Shown here piece after piece: positions 49,956 through 58,526 of a stretch of DNA of 64,000 nt. Position 1 is the stretch's first letter. Each line of letters starts with the position of its first letter. The notes under the pieces are model-generated. The model searched no databases and was not told the DNA's origin. It saw only the letters and a program-made list of their open reading frames with translations. The position numbers were made by a program, and so were the translations under genes. The DNA is from DASYKT01 sp035995185. GTDB taxonomy: Bacteria > Acidobacteriota > Blastocatellia > Pyrinomonadales > Pyrinomonadaceae. The stretch covers positions 372,001-436,000 of the forward strand of contig DASYKT010000011.1 in assembly GCA_035995185.1 (NCBI GenBank), in the 5' to 3' direction.

Positions 49956-50462
49956 ATGAAGATATCGGCGCAGGAAGAATACGGGCTGCGATGCCTGGTG
50001 CAACTGGCTTCGTTAAAGGAAGGCGAAGCGCTGACTTTGCCCCAGTTGGCTGAGCGTGAAGGGATCTCCGTGGCCAATGCCGGCAAGCTCTTGTGGCTGC
50101 TGAACAAAGCCGGTATGGTCCAGGCGACGCGCGGCACCAAGGGCGGCTATCACCTGGCGCGCCCGGCCGGTGAGATACGCCTGAGCGAAGTATTGAGAGT
50201 GATGGAATCAGACGAAGTAGACGCGCACTGCGACAATTATACGGGCGTTTTAGACAGCTGCGTGCATAAAGGCGATTGCGGCATCCGCTCGGTGATCGTG
50301 GGACTGCACGAAGTGGTGCAGCATGCGCTTTCGCAGATCACGCTGGCACAGATCATCGGCACCGAATCGGCCGTCGATGCGGCTTTTCATCAGATCAAAG
50401 GAATTAACTGGGAACTCGATCGTGAAAAAATTGGGGGCGTGGGACTGAGGATAAGAAATTAA
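49956..50462 (+). CDS. Rrf2-family Fe-S regulator (SufR/IscR type)
   Basis: 168 residues from ATG 49956 with GGGGAGA 5 bases upstream; the frame opens 48 bases earlier without RBS. Winged helix (ISAQEEYGLRCLVQLAS, LPQLAEREGISVANAGKLLW, GTKGGYHLARPAGEI) followed by three spaced cysteines, AHCDN, DSCVHKGDC near 90-106, the [2Fe-2S] ligand pattern. Likely senses cluster status and represses its own operon. It is the first gene of the suf cluster, one base before sufB's start. Confidence 0.92.
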   Translation: MKISAQEEYGLRCLVQLASLKEGEALTLPQLAEREGISVANAGKLLWLLNKAGMVQATRGTKGGYHLARPAGEIRLSEVLRVMESDEVDAHCDNYTGVLDSCVHKGDCGIRSVIVGLHEVVQHALSQITLAQIIGTESAVDAAFHQIKGINWELDREKIGGVGLRIRN

Positions 50463-50463
50463 G

Positions 50464-51903
50464 ATGAGTACGGCAGCAGAACTTTTAACAAACAGGGAAT
50501 ACAAATACGGATTCGTTACCGATATTGAAACGGAAACTATTCCGATCGGACTTTCCGAAGACACCGTCCGCCTGATCTCCGCCAAAAAGAACGAGCCGGA
50601 ATGGATGCTCGAATTTCGCTTAAAAGCCTATCGCCACTGGCTGAAAATGGACGAGCCTAACTACTGGGCCAATATCAATTATCCGAAGATCGATTACCAG
50701 GAGATCACCTATTACGCGGCGCCGAAAAAGAAAGAGACCAAGGAAAGCCTGGATGAGGTCGATCCCGAACTCTTAAAGACCTTTGAAAAACTCGGCATCC
50801 CGATCACTGAACAGAAAATGCTCGCCAATGTGGCGGTCGATGCGGTGTTCGATTCGGTTTCGGTGGCGACGACCTATAAGAAAAAACTGGCAAAAGCCGG
50901 CGTGATATTTTGCTCGTTTTCCGAAGCGCTGCAGGAATACCCGGAACTGATCAAAAAATACCTGGGCACAGTGGTGCCGACCGGCGATAACTTTTTTGCC
51001 GCGCTTAATTCGGCGGTTTTCTCTGACGGCTCGTTCGTTTTTATTCCTAAGGGCGTGCGCTGCCCGATGGAACTTTCAACTTATTTCCGCATCAATACGC
51101 AGAATTCGGGACAGTTTGAACGCACGCTGATCGTGGCGGAAGAAGGCGGCTATGTGGCCTATAACGAAGGCTGCACGGCGCCGCAGTTTGACACCAACCA
51201 GCTTCACGCGGCGGTGGTCGAACTGATTGCGCTCGATAACGCGGAGATCAAATATTCGACCGTGCAAAACTGGTACGCCGGCGATGAGAACGGCAAAGGC
51301 GGCATCTTTAATTTCGTGACCAAGCGCGGGGCCTGCCGTGGGATAAATTCGAAAATTTCCTGGACCCAGGTAGAGACCGGTTCGGCGATCACGTGGAAAT
51401 ACCCGAGCGTTATTTTGCAGGGTGATAATTCCATCGGTGAGTTTTACTCCGTCGCGCTGACCAACAACATGCAGGAAGCCGACACGGGAACCAAGATGAT
51501 CCACCTCGGCAAAAACACCAGTTCGACCATCATTTCCAAGGGGATATCCGCCGGGCGTTCGAACAACAACTATCGCGGGTTGGTGAAAATGATGCCGAAA
51601 GCCGAAGGCGCGCGTAATTATACACAGTGCGATTCGATGCTGATCGGCGACCAGTGTCACGCAAATACTTTTCCGTATATCGAAGTGATGAACAACACGG
51701 CCCGCGTCGAGCACGAAGCCACGACTTCGAAGATCAGCGAAGAGCAGTTGTTTTACCTGCAGCAGCGCGGCCTCTCTCAGGAAGACGCCGTCTCGCTCAT
51801 CATCAACGGCTTTTGCAAAGAGGTTTTTCGCGAACTGCCGATGGAATACGCCGTCGAAGCGCAGAAACTTTTGGGCCTGAAGCTGGAAGGAAGTGTCGGG
51901 TAG
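50464..51903 (+). CDS. sufB: Fe-S cluster assembly scaffold SufB
   Basis: 479 residues, normal length. EGCTAPQFDTNQLHAAVVEL near 235, GGIFNFVTKRGACRGINSKI near 275, QCDSMLIGDQCHANTFPYI near 384 and EHEATTSKISEEQLFYLQQR near 415 are the beta-helix and cluster region motifs. Forms the SufBC2D scaffold with SufC and SufD encoded downstream. Starts two bases after the regulator's stop codon. Confidence 0.96.
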   Translation: MSTAAELLTNREYKYGFVTDIETETIPIGLSEDTVRLISAKKNEPEWMLEFRLKAYRHWLKMDEPNYWANINYPKIDYQEITYYAAPKKKETKESLDEVDPELLKTFEKLGIPITEQKMLANVAVDAVFDSVSVATTYKKKLAKAGVIFCSFSEALQEYPELIKKYLGTVVPTGDNFFAALNSAVFSDGSFVFIPKGVRCPMELSTYFRINTQNSGQFERTLIVAEEGGYVAYNEGCTAPQFDTNQLHAAVVELIALDNAEIKYSTVQNWYAGDENGKGGIFNFVTKRGACRGINSKISWTQVETGSAITWKYPSVILQGDNSIGEFYSVALTNNMQEADTGTKMIHLGKNTSSTIISKGISAGRSNNNYRGLVKMMPKAEGARNYTQCDSMLIGDQCHANTFPYIEVMNNTARVEHEATTSKISEEQLFYLQQRGLSQEDAVSLIINGFCKEVFRELPMEYAVEAQKLLGLKLEGSVG

Positions 51904-51942
51904 TGGCAAATACCGTTCGCGTGAGCGAATGGGTCGGGAGCT

Positions 51943-52290
51943 ATGGTTAAACGAACGCCGCAGGAAAAGAAAGAATTAAGTTATGCGAAAGATCGCCGAA
52001 ATACTTACGGCGAAAGTGATAAAGGTTCGCGCAAGACGATTCCGGCTAATAAAGCTCGGGTAAATCGCTTATACCGCAGAAAAGTAAATGATGTTTTACA
52101 GGCAGCACCGGAACTGGCCGAGCCTGAGGTCGTGGATGCGGTTGAACATAAAGTTGCTTCGGTCAAAAGAAAGGTTTGGAAAAAAAGTCCCGACACTCCA
52201 TTGGGCGAAGTAGTTGAAATGCGACTTGAACGACGCGAAACTAATTCTGGAAATGGCAAGACAGCCAGGAAAAAGAAGGCGAGTTTCTAA
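51943..52290 (+). CDS. small basic hypothetical protein
   Basis: 115 residues, 24% Lys/Arg. RTPQEKKELSYAKDRRNTYG, NKARVNRLYRRKVND and a Glu/Lys-rich middle. This sequence type, as I recall it, is common in Acidobacteria and Cyanobacteria next to HicB-like genes. Directly downstream is the degenerate HicB-like frame, so it may be half of a two-gene module. No known domain; no signal peptide. Confidence 0.7.
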   Translation: MVKRTPQEKKELSYAKDRRNTYGESDKGSRKTIPANKARVNRLYRRKVNDVLQAAPELAEPEVVDAVEHKVASVKRKVWKKSPDTPLGEVVEMRLERRETNSGNGKTARKKKASF

Positions 52291-52493
52291 AAAATCTCAA
52301 GATCGAGGTTGAACAAGAAACGGACGGGCGATGGGTAGTGAGCATGAATGGAGTTGTAGTTTACGGCGAGACAAAAGAGGAGGCGATATTACGTTGCAAA
52401 GACCTGGCATATGCGGTATTCGTCGAAGCGTCCGGTGACGGGGGGGGCCACCTTTTTTGCAAATTCCATACGAGTTCGACTTTATTAATATGA
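52245..52493 (+). pseudogene. degenerate HicB-like antitoxin frame
   Basis: The frame from 52245 has no start codon. It contains LKNLKIEVEQETDGRWVVSM, then VYGETKEEAILRCKDLAYAV, the core of HicB-like antitoxin domains (IEVEQE-DGRW, then the 'YG.T.EEAI' helix). After that a G7 run (52441-52447) disturbs the frame and the C-terminus is random-looking until a stop at 52493 that overlaps the ridA start. Interpreted as an eroded copy; a sequencing error in the G run would explain only the C-terminal part. Confidence 0.6.
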
Positions 52494-52879
52494 AAAAGAT
52501 CCAGGTAGAAGGAACGCCTGTTCCCAAGGGCCATTACTCACAAGCCATTGTTCACAATGGCCTTGTTTATGTTTCGGGCCAATTGCCGATGGACATGGTC
52601 AACGGGGAGCCAGTAAAAGGCGGGATCGAAGAGCAGACCGAAAAAGCTCTGCGAAATGTTGAGGCGATTTTAAAAGCGGCGGGCAGTGATTTGACTCAAG
52701 TCATTCAGATGACGATCTACATTTCCGACGGGGAATATTGGGCCGCGGTCAACGAAGTTTTTGCGCGGATAATGGGCGATCATCGCCCGGCGCGGGCGAT
52801 CGTGCCGGTCAAGGATCTGCATTTCGGTTTAGGGATAGAAATTCAGGCGGTGGCAGTAGCCGCAGCGGTGAAAGAATGA
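52490..52879 (+). CDS. RidA-family enamine/imine deaminase
   Basis: 129 residues from ATG 52490. PVPKGHYSQAIVHNGLVYVS, GQLPMDM, EEQTEKALRNVEAILKAAGS, QMTIYISD and HRPARAIVPVKDLHFGLGIEI with the conserved Arg and Glu of the active site. Destroys 2-aminoacrylate and related reactive imines, protecting PLP enzymes such as SufS. ATGA overlap with the next gene. Confidence 0.9.
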   Translation: MKKIQVEGTPVPKGHYSQAIVHNGLVYVSGQLPMDMVNGEPVKGGIEEQTEKALRNVEAILKAAGSDLTQVIQMTIYISDGEYWAAVNEVFARIMGDHRPARAIVPVKDLHFGLGIEIQAVAVAAAVKE

Positions 52880-53493
52880 AAGTAAGCATTGTAATTTTCG
52901 ACAAATTTACCGATATCGATCTCTTTTTGATGTGGGACTTGCTTAACCGCGTCCGCGCGGAAAACTGGGAAGTAAAGATCCTGGGCGAGCGGGGTTTTCA
53001 TACTTCTGCCACGGATATTGAAATAAAAACGCACGGCCGGATCGAAGAAGCCAACGATTCTGACGCGGTGCTTTTTGTCAGCGGTTACGGCACCCGGGAC
53101 CGCATCACGGATGAAAATTGGTTGGCGAAATTCAAGCTCAACCCGGAGAAACAATTTATCGGTTCTATTTGTTCCGGCAGCCTGATAATGGCCAAACTCG
53201 GATTGCTCGAAGGTAAAACGGCAACGACCTATCCAACCACAAAATCGGTTTTGGAAAGTTTAGGAGTCGAGGTGGTCGAAAAGCCTTTTATCGCGCACGG
53301 CAATATTGCCACCGCCGGGGGATGCCTGGCACAGCAGTATTTGGTCGGTTGGGTGATCGAAAACCTGGCCGGAGAAGATTGGCGCAAGATCGTGCTCAAA
53401 TCGATCCAGCCCGTCGGCGAAGGCTTGTTTTTTGACGACGTACCGGAATTGGCAAAACTTTATGTGCCGCGGGCAAGTTCGGCGTTGGTTTAA
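52876..53493 (+). CDS. DJ-1/PfpI-family protein
   Basis: 205 residues, start in the stop of ridA. SIVIFDKFTDIDLFLMWDLL at the N-terminus and GSICSGSLIMAKLGLLEGKT near 97 with the nucleophile-elbow Cys, then AGGCLAQQYLVGWVI near 157. Glutamine amidotransferase-like fold, ThiJ/AraC-N type without a DNA-binding domain. May be a glyoxalase or an isonitrile hydratase; unassigned. Confidence 0.85.
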   Translation: MKVSIVIFDKFTDIDLFLMWDLLNRVRAENWEVKILGERGFHTSATDIEIKTHGRIEEANDSDAVLFVSGYGTRDRITDENWLAKFKLNPEKQFIGSICSGSLIMAKLGLLEGKTATTYPTTKSVLESLGVEVVEKPFIAHGNIATAGGCLAQQYLVGWVIENLAGEDWRKIVLKSIQPVGEGLFFDDVPELAKLYVPRASSALV

Positions 53494-53507
53494 TTGTTTA
53501 ATTTAAG

Positions 53508-54203
53508 ATGAGAACACATAAAAAAGATTCACAACATACGACCCCCAGGGACGCAGTAAACCTGCTGCGCGACGGGAATTTTCGTTTTGTGAATAATTTG
53601 AAAACCAATCACGACCTGCTTCAGCAGATCAATGAAACGCGTGATGGCCAGTTTCCTTTTGCCACGGTCTTAAGCTGTATCGACAGCCGCACGTCCGCCG
53701 AGCTTATTTTCGATCAGGGCCTCGGCGATATTTTCAGCATCCGGATCGCGGGAAGTGTGATCAACGAAGATATTTTGGGCAGTATGGAATTTGCCTGTAA
53801 TATTTCCGGTTCGACCTTGATCGTTGTGCTGGGCCATACAAATTGCGGCGCCATTCGCGGCGCGTGCGACAATCTGCAGATGGGAAATCTTTCGACGCTT
53901 CTTAACAAGATCCAGCCGTCGGTTTATTACGAAAGAACGGTGAAGGAAAACCGCAGCTCGGAAAACCGCGAATTTGTCGAAAAGGTTTCACGCATACAGG
54001 TCAAACGAAGCGTGGAAAACATCATCGAGCAAAGCGTGATACTGCGCGAGATGATTGAAAAAGGCCAGGTGGGATTGATAGGCGCGATCTATGACGTAAA
54101 GACCGGTTTGGTCGAATTTTTGGAAGAAACTTTTATGCTCGGCGACATCAAGCATTTTTTTCTCGACGTCGATGGAGAAACGGCGCACGCCAGATCTTAT
54201 TAA
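53508..54203 (+). CDS. beta-class carbonic anhydrase
   Basis: 231 residues. Zinc ligands: LSCIDSRTSAE near 55 (Cys and the Asp/Arg dyad) and GHTNCGAIRGAC near 110 (His and Cys), with FSIRIAGSVINEDILGSMEF near 79. Converts CO2 and bicarbonate in the cytosol. It lies between the sufB and sufC blocks, 13 bases after sufC's upstream neighbour gap, which is an unusual neighbour for suf genes. Confidence 0.92.
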   Translation: MRTHKKDSQHTTPRDAVNLLRDGNFRFVNNLKTNHDLLQQINETRDGQFPFATVLSCIDSRTSAELIFDQGLGDIFSIRIAGSVINEDILGSMEFACNISGSTLIVVLGHTNCGAIRGACDNLQMGNLSTLLNKIQPSVYYERTVKENRSSENREFVEKVSRIQVKRSVENIIEQSVILREMIEKGQVGLIGAIYDVKTGLVEFLEETFMLGDIKHFFLDVDGETAHARSY

Positions 54204-54216
54204 AATATTAGATACT

Positions 54217-54969
54217 ATGTTATTGGAAATTAAAGACTTACATGCAGGAATCGAAGGCCGGGAAATCCTTAAAGGCCTTAACCTGAGCGTTAAAAAAGGC
54301 GAGGTCCACGCCATCATGGGGCCGAACGGTTCGGGCAAATCGACCCTGGCGAAAGTGTTGACGGGGCATCCCGGATATAAAGTGATCAGCGGTGAAGTGC
54401 TTTATGAAGGCAAAAATTTGCTCGAACTAGACCCCGATGAGCGCGCCCGCGATGGTATTTTTCTGGCCTTTCAATATCCGGTGGAAATTCCGGGGGTGGC
54501 GAATGCGCAGTTTTTGCGGCTCGCCTACAACGAAAAGATGAGGCATCTCGGACAGGAAGAACTCGACCCGCTGGAATTTAACGACTATCTGAAAGAAAAA
54601 ATGAAGATCGTCGAGATGGACAAGAGTTTCATTAATCGCGCGGTGAACGTAGGGTTTTCCGGCGGCGAAAAGAAACGTAATGAGATCCTTCAGATGGCCG
54701 TGCTCGAACCAAAACTGGCCGTGCTGGATGAGACGGATTCGGGCCTGGATATCGACGCGCTGCGGATCGTGGCCGAGGGCGTAAATAAATTGCGCTCGCC
54801 GGAAAATGCGGTCGTCGTGGTGACACATTATCAGCGGCTGCTCGATTATATCGTGCCCGATTTTGTGCATGTGCTGGCCGGCGGAAAGATCGTCAAAGAC
54901 GGCGGCAAGGAATTGGCGTTGGAACTGGAAGCCAAAGGTTACGATTGGGTAAAGTCGGCGGGAGTTTAG
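54217..54969 (+). CDS. sufC: Fe-S cluster assembly ATPase SufC
   Basis: 250 residues from ATG 54217. MLLEIKDLHAGIEGREIL opens the ABC domain; Walker A GPNGSGKST near 36, Q-loop FLAFQYPVEIPG, SufC-specific signature FSGGEKKRNEILQMA near 146, Walker B LAVLDETDSGLDIDALRIVA near 168, His switch VVVVTHYQRLLDYI near 203. Powers SufB2C2D conformational change. Confidence 0.97.
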   Translation: MLLEIKDLHAGIEGREILKGLNLSVKKGEVHAIMGPNGSGKSTLAKVLTGHPGYKVISGEVLYEGKNLLELDPDERARDGIFLAFQYPVEIPGVANAQFLRLAYNEKMRHLGQEELDPLEFNDYLKEKMKIVEMDKSFINRAVNVGFSGGEKKRNEILQMAVLEPKLAVLDETDSGLDIDALRIVAEGVNKLRSPENAVVVVTHYQRLLDYIVPDFVHVLAGGKIVKDGGKELALELEAKGYDWVKSAGV

Positions 54970-54973
54970 GTTA

Positions 54974-56278
54974 ATGGGAGCGGAAATACAAAAACAAACT
55001 ATCTACGATGCCGACTTTGGAGGCAGCCTGGCCGTTTCCGGGCAGCCCGTTTGGTTAAAGAGCATTCGTAAACAGGCGTTCAAATTTTTTACCGAAAACG
55101 GTTTCCCGACGCCGCGTAATGAAGAATGGAAGTACACCAACACCGCGCCGATAGCGAAACAGGAATTCAGTTTTGAAACCGGCAAGGTCGAGACGGAAGT
55201 TGTAAAGAATTTCACTTACGATGAATCCGCTCAAAATACCCTGGTGTTTATTGACGGAATTTTCGCGCAGGAATTTTCTCGTGTTGACGGTCAATTCAGC
55301 GCGGTTACTCTGAATGCGGCGTTCAAGGATGAAGAGCTGGTAAAGGTTGTCGAAGCAAAATTAGGAAAAGCGGCCGATTTTAAGAAGAACGGATTTGCCG
55401 CCTTAAACAGCGCTTTTTTAGATGAAGGTTTTTTGCTGCATGTTCCTCAAAATACACAGGTTAAAGAACCCATTCATCTGCTTTTTATTTCTACCGGCGG
55501 CAAAATAAGTTTTCCTCGCGTGCTGGTGGCGGCGGAAAAAGGCAGCGATGTTTTGTTGATAGAAAGTTTTGTCAGCGCGGGTCCGGGCCCGGCTTTTACC
55601 AACGCCGTTACCGAGATCTTTGTGGAAGACAATGCCCGTGTCACTCATCATCGTATTCAGAAAGAGAACGCGGAGAGTTTTCATATCGGCACCACGCAGG
55701 CGGTCCTGGCGCGCGATAGCTATTACGATTCTACCAATATCAATTTTGGCGCAGCGCTTTCGCGGCATGATACGGGAATGGTTTTCACGGCTGAGGGCGC
55801 CGAATGTTTTATCGACGGGCTCTATATGCTAAACGGCAGCCAGCATGCGGACACTCACTCCATCATTGACCATGCGGTGCCGCATTGCACTTCGCATCAA
55901 ACTTATAAAGGCGTTTTGGGTGACAGGTCGCACGCGGTATTTAACGGTAAAGTGTTTGTCGGCGAAAACGCGCGCGGAACGAACGCGGAACAGTCGAATA
56001 AAAATCTGCTGCTGTCGAATGAAGCGCGGATCGACACCAAACCGCAGTTGGAAATTTTTAACGACGATGTGAAATGCGCGCACGGCGCGACCGTCGGGCA
56101 GCTTGAAGATGAAGAAGTGTTTTACCTTTTAAGCCGGGGACTTCATCGTGACCTGGCGCGAAACCTGCTGACCTATGGGTTTGCTGAAGAGGTGATCAAT
56201 AAGATAGAGATCGGATCTATCAAAGAAGAATTGGATGAGGCAGTGTTAAATCGTTTAGAAGCAACTTTGGAAGTGTAA
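54974..56278 (+). CDS. sufD: Fe-S cluster assembly protein SufD
   Basis: 434 residues, 4 bases after sufC. N-terminal helical part (GFPTPRNEEWKYTNTAPI), beta-helix core with SRVDGQFSAV, ALNSAFLDEGFLLHVPQNTQ, RHDTGMVFTAEGAECFIDGL and the C-terminal block KCAHGATVGQLEDEEVFYLL and HRDLARNLLTYGFAEEVIN. Partner of SufB. Confidence 0.95.
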   Translation: MGAEIQKQTIYDADFGGSLAVSGQPVWLKSIRKQAFKFFTENGFPTPRNEEWKYTNTAPIAKQEFSFETGKVETEVVKNFTYDESAQNTLVFIDGIFAQEFSRVDGQFSAVTLNAAFKDEELVKVVEAKLGKAADFKKNGFAALNSAFLDEGFLLHVPQNTQVKEPIHLLFISTGGKISFPRVLVAAEKGSDVLLIESFVSAGPGPAFTNAVTEIFVEDNARVTHHRIQKENAESFHIGTTQAVLARDSYYDSTNINFGAALSRHDTGMVFTAEGAECFIDGLYMLNGSQHADTHSIIDHAVPHCTSHQTYKGVLGDRSHAVFNGKVFVGENARGTNAEQSNKNLLLSNEARIDTKPQLEIFNDDVKCAHGATVGQLEDEEVFYLLSRGLHRDLARNLLTYGFAEEVINKIEIGSIKEELDEAVLNRLEATLEV

Positions 56279-56286
56279 AAAAAGCT

Positions 56287-56487
56287 ATGAGAACAAGAAT
56301 ACCAATGATATTACCGCAAGATCTGTTGATCAAGGTCGACACGCTGGCGGGAGGCAAGAATAAACGTTCGGTCTTTATCGAACAAGCGATTAGGGCTTAT
56401 ATAATCAGCGAAGAAAAGAAATTACTCAAAGCCGAGACGGCCAAGGCTACGGTTACGGATAAGAAGACCGCTACGGTTGCCAAGTAG
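56287..56487 (+). CDS. ribbon-helix-helix (CopG-type) small protein
   Basis: 66 residues, 8 bases after sufD. RTRIPMILPQDLLIKVDTLA then KRSVFIEQAIRAYI gives the beta strand, helix, helix pattern of CopG/MetJ regulators and antitoxins; the tail is Lys/Thr/Ala-rich. Probably an antitoxin or autoregulator; its partner would be the next genes. Confidence 0.75.
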   Translation: MRTRIPMILPQDLLIKVDTLAGGKNKRSVFIEQAIRAYIISEEKKLLKAETAKATVTDKKTATVAK

Positions 56488-56524
56488 ATGTTGGGGTTTA
56501 AATAAAACATGGAGATGTATATAA

Positions 56525-56794
56525 ATGCCAGTTATTTCAATGTTTTATGGGGTAATCGTTTTAATGTATTACTTCGATAATCGTAAGCATCAACTTCCTC
56601 ATGTCCATGTGCAATACAGCGATGAGGAGGCCGTAATTTCAATTCCAGACGGTGAAATCATTGAAGGATCGATTAAAAAGTCTAAATTGAAATTAGTGCA
56701 GGCATGGATTGAAATTCATCAGGAAGAGTTAATGGCTGATTGGCAATTGGCGGTGACCGGCCGGCAAATTTTCAAGATAGATCCTTTGAGGTAA
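56525..56794 (+). CDS. DUF4160-family protein
   Basis: 89 residues. PVISMFYGVIVLMYYFDNRK, HQLPHVHVQYSDEEAVISIP and the Trp-rich helix QAWIEIHQEELMADWQLA match DUF4160. Usually paired with DUF2442, as here, and suspected to be a toxin-antitoxin-like pair. Confidence 0.88.
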   Translation: MPVISMFYGVIVLMYYFDNRKHQLPHVHVQYSDEEAVISIPDGEIIEGSIKKSKLKLVQAWIEIHQEELMADWQLAVTGRQIFKIDPLR

Positions 56795-56796
56795 TT

Positions 56797-57069
56797 ATGA
56801 TCAAAGTTATTGAAGCAAAGGCCAATGATGATTTTTCCCTCGACCTGAAGTTTAGCGACGGCAGCGAAAAGCGTTTTGATGTTAACCCATACTTTAATTT
56901 TGAAATCTTTCAGAGTTTGAGAGATATAAATTATTTCAAACGGATTAAGATCGCTTTCGGGACTGTGCAATGGCCCGATGAACAGGATATTAGTCCGGAA
57001 ACGCTGTTTGTTGAAGGGAAAGAATTGCAGAAGAGAAGCGGCTTGATCGCAGAGCCAGTAATGTATTAG
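56797..57069 (+). CDS. DUF2442-family protein
   Basis: 90 residues from ATG 56797, two bases after DUF4160. IKVIEAKANDDFSLDLKFSD, RFDVNPYFNFEIFQSLRD and GTVQWPDEQDISPETLF are DUF2442 signatures. Possible antitoxin-like partner of DUF4160. Confidence 0.9.
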   Translation: MIKVIEAKANDDFSLDLKFSDGSEKRFDVNPYFNFEIFQSLRDINYFKRIKIAFGTVQWPDEQDISPETLFVEGKELQKRSGLIAEPVMY

Positions 57070-57076
57070 AAGTTGG

Positions 57077-57226
57077 ATGAATGCAACTAACGAAGGACAG
57101 CTATTTTTGATAGTCAGTGGAACTGGAATTAATCGTCTAATTTGGGTAGTTGAACACGTTAAAAACGCGCTGCCTGAAAAAATAACGGAAATTGATATGC
57201 GTCAGCGCTTGAGAATTGAAAGATGA
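57077..57226 (+). CDS. short ORF coupled to sufS
   Basis: 49 residues (MNATNEGQLFLIVSGTGINR to RLRIER), stop TGA overlapping the sufS start as ATGA. No clear RBS (GTTGG only) and no known family. It may be a true small protein of the DUF4160/DUF2442 module or simply leader sequence that couples translation to sufS. Confidence 0.4.
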   Translation: MNATNEGQLFLIVSGTGINRLIWVVEHVKNALPEKITEIDMRQRLRIER

Positions 57227-58461
57227 AAGAGCAACTGAAATTGAGTTGGGATATTGAAAAGATCCGGGCGGATTTTCCTGTTTTATCACAAACGGTAAAT
57301 GGAAATCCGCTGGTCTATCTGGATAACGGCGCTTCGTCACAGGTCCCTAACCTGGTGATCGAACGGGGCACGCACTATTTAGAGGAAGAGCATTCGAATA
57401 TCCATCGCGGCGTTCATTATCTCAGCCAAAAAGCTACTACGGCTTATGAAGCCGCTCGCGAAAAGATCAAACGTTTCATCAACGCGCGCGAAGCAAAAGA
57501 ATGCATTTTTGTCCGCGGCACGACCGAGGGAATAAACCTGGTCGCGCAGAGTTACGGGCGAAAATTCATTAATGAAGGCGATGAAATCCTGGTTTCCGAG
57601 ATGGAGCATCATTCGAACATTATTCCGTGGCAGATGATCGCCGAGGAGCGCGGGGCAAAAATTCGCGTGATCCCGATGAACGATCGCGGCGAACTCATCA
57701 TCGAAGAGTACGAAAATCTTTTGAATGAGCGCACCAAAATGGTGGCCGTGGGACACGTTTCAAATTCGCTGGGCACGATAAATCCGATCAAAGAGATGGC
57801 CGCGACGGCGCATAAATTCGGTGTGCCGCTTTTAGTTGACGGGGCGCAGAGCGTGCCGCATTTTCCGGTCGATGTGCAGGATCTGGATTGCGATTTCTTT
57901 GTCTTTTCGGGACACAAAATGTACGGCCCGACGGGCAGCGGCATCCTTCACGGCAAGAAAGAATGGCTGGAAAAAATGCCTCCGTACCAGACGGGTGGCG
58001 GCATGATAAGAACCGTAAGCTTTGAAAAGACAACGTTTGCTGACTTGCCGGATAAATTCGAAGCGGGCACGCCGGCGATCGCGGCGGGCATCGGTCTCGG
58101 TGCGGCGGTGGATTATATCGATTCGGTCGACCTGGCAAAGGCTTTTGAATACGAGCACGAATTGCTGGAATATGCGACCGAAAAACTTTCCGCGATCGAA
58201 GGCGTGAAGATCATCGGCACGGCAAAGGAAAAAGCGAGCGTTCTGTCTTTCACCATCGAAAATATCCACCCGCATGATATCGGCACCATCCTCGATCAAT
58301 CGGGAATTGCTATCCGCGCCGGCCATCACTGCGCACAGCCGGTGATGAAGCGGTTTAATGTGCCGGCGACGGCGCGCGCGTCATTCGCTTTTTACAACAC
58401 GCACGAAGAAGTGGATAAACTTGCCGATGCCGTACAGAAAGTTATCGAAGTTTTTAATTAG
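57223..58461 (+). CDS. sufS: cysteine desulfurase SufS
   Basis: 412 residues. IRADFPVLSQTVNGNPLVYL, DNGASSQVP near 32, FVRGTTEGINLVAQSYG near 97, EMEHHSNIIPWQMIAEERGA near 126, DGAQSVPHFPVDVQDLDCDF near 206, SGHKMYGPTGSG near 229 with PLP Lys, and RAGHHCAQPVMKRF near 364 with the catalytic Cys. Group II desulfurase; passes sulfur to SufU. Confidence 0.97.
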   Translation: MKEQLKLSWDIEKIRADFPVLSQTVNGNPLVYLDNGASSQVPNLVIERGTHYLEEEHSNIHRGVHYLSQKATTAYEAAREKIKRFINAREAKECIFVRGTTEGINLVAQSYGRKFINEGDEILVSEMEHHSNIIPWQMIAEERGAKIRVIPMNDRGELIIEEYENLLNERTKMVAVGHVSNSLGTINPIKEMAATAHKFGVPLLVDGAQSVPHFPVDVQDLDCDFFVFSGHKMYGPTGSGILHGKKEWLEKMPPYQTGGGMIRTVSFEKTTFADLPDKFEAGTPAIAAGIGLGAAVDYIDSVDLAKAFEYEHELLEYATEKLSAIEGVKIIGTAKEKASVLSFTIENIHPHDIGTILDQSGIAIRAGHHCAQPVMKRFNVPATARASFAFYNTHEEVDKLADAVQKVIEVFN

Positions 58462-58526
58462 ATAAGCGCGGAATAAATATGTCCATATAGCGTAGGACAT
58501 TTTATAAAACTTCGAGGAAGACAAAG

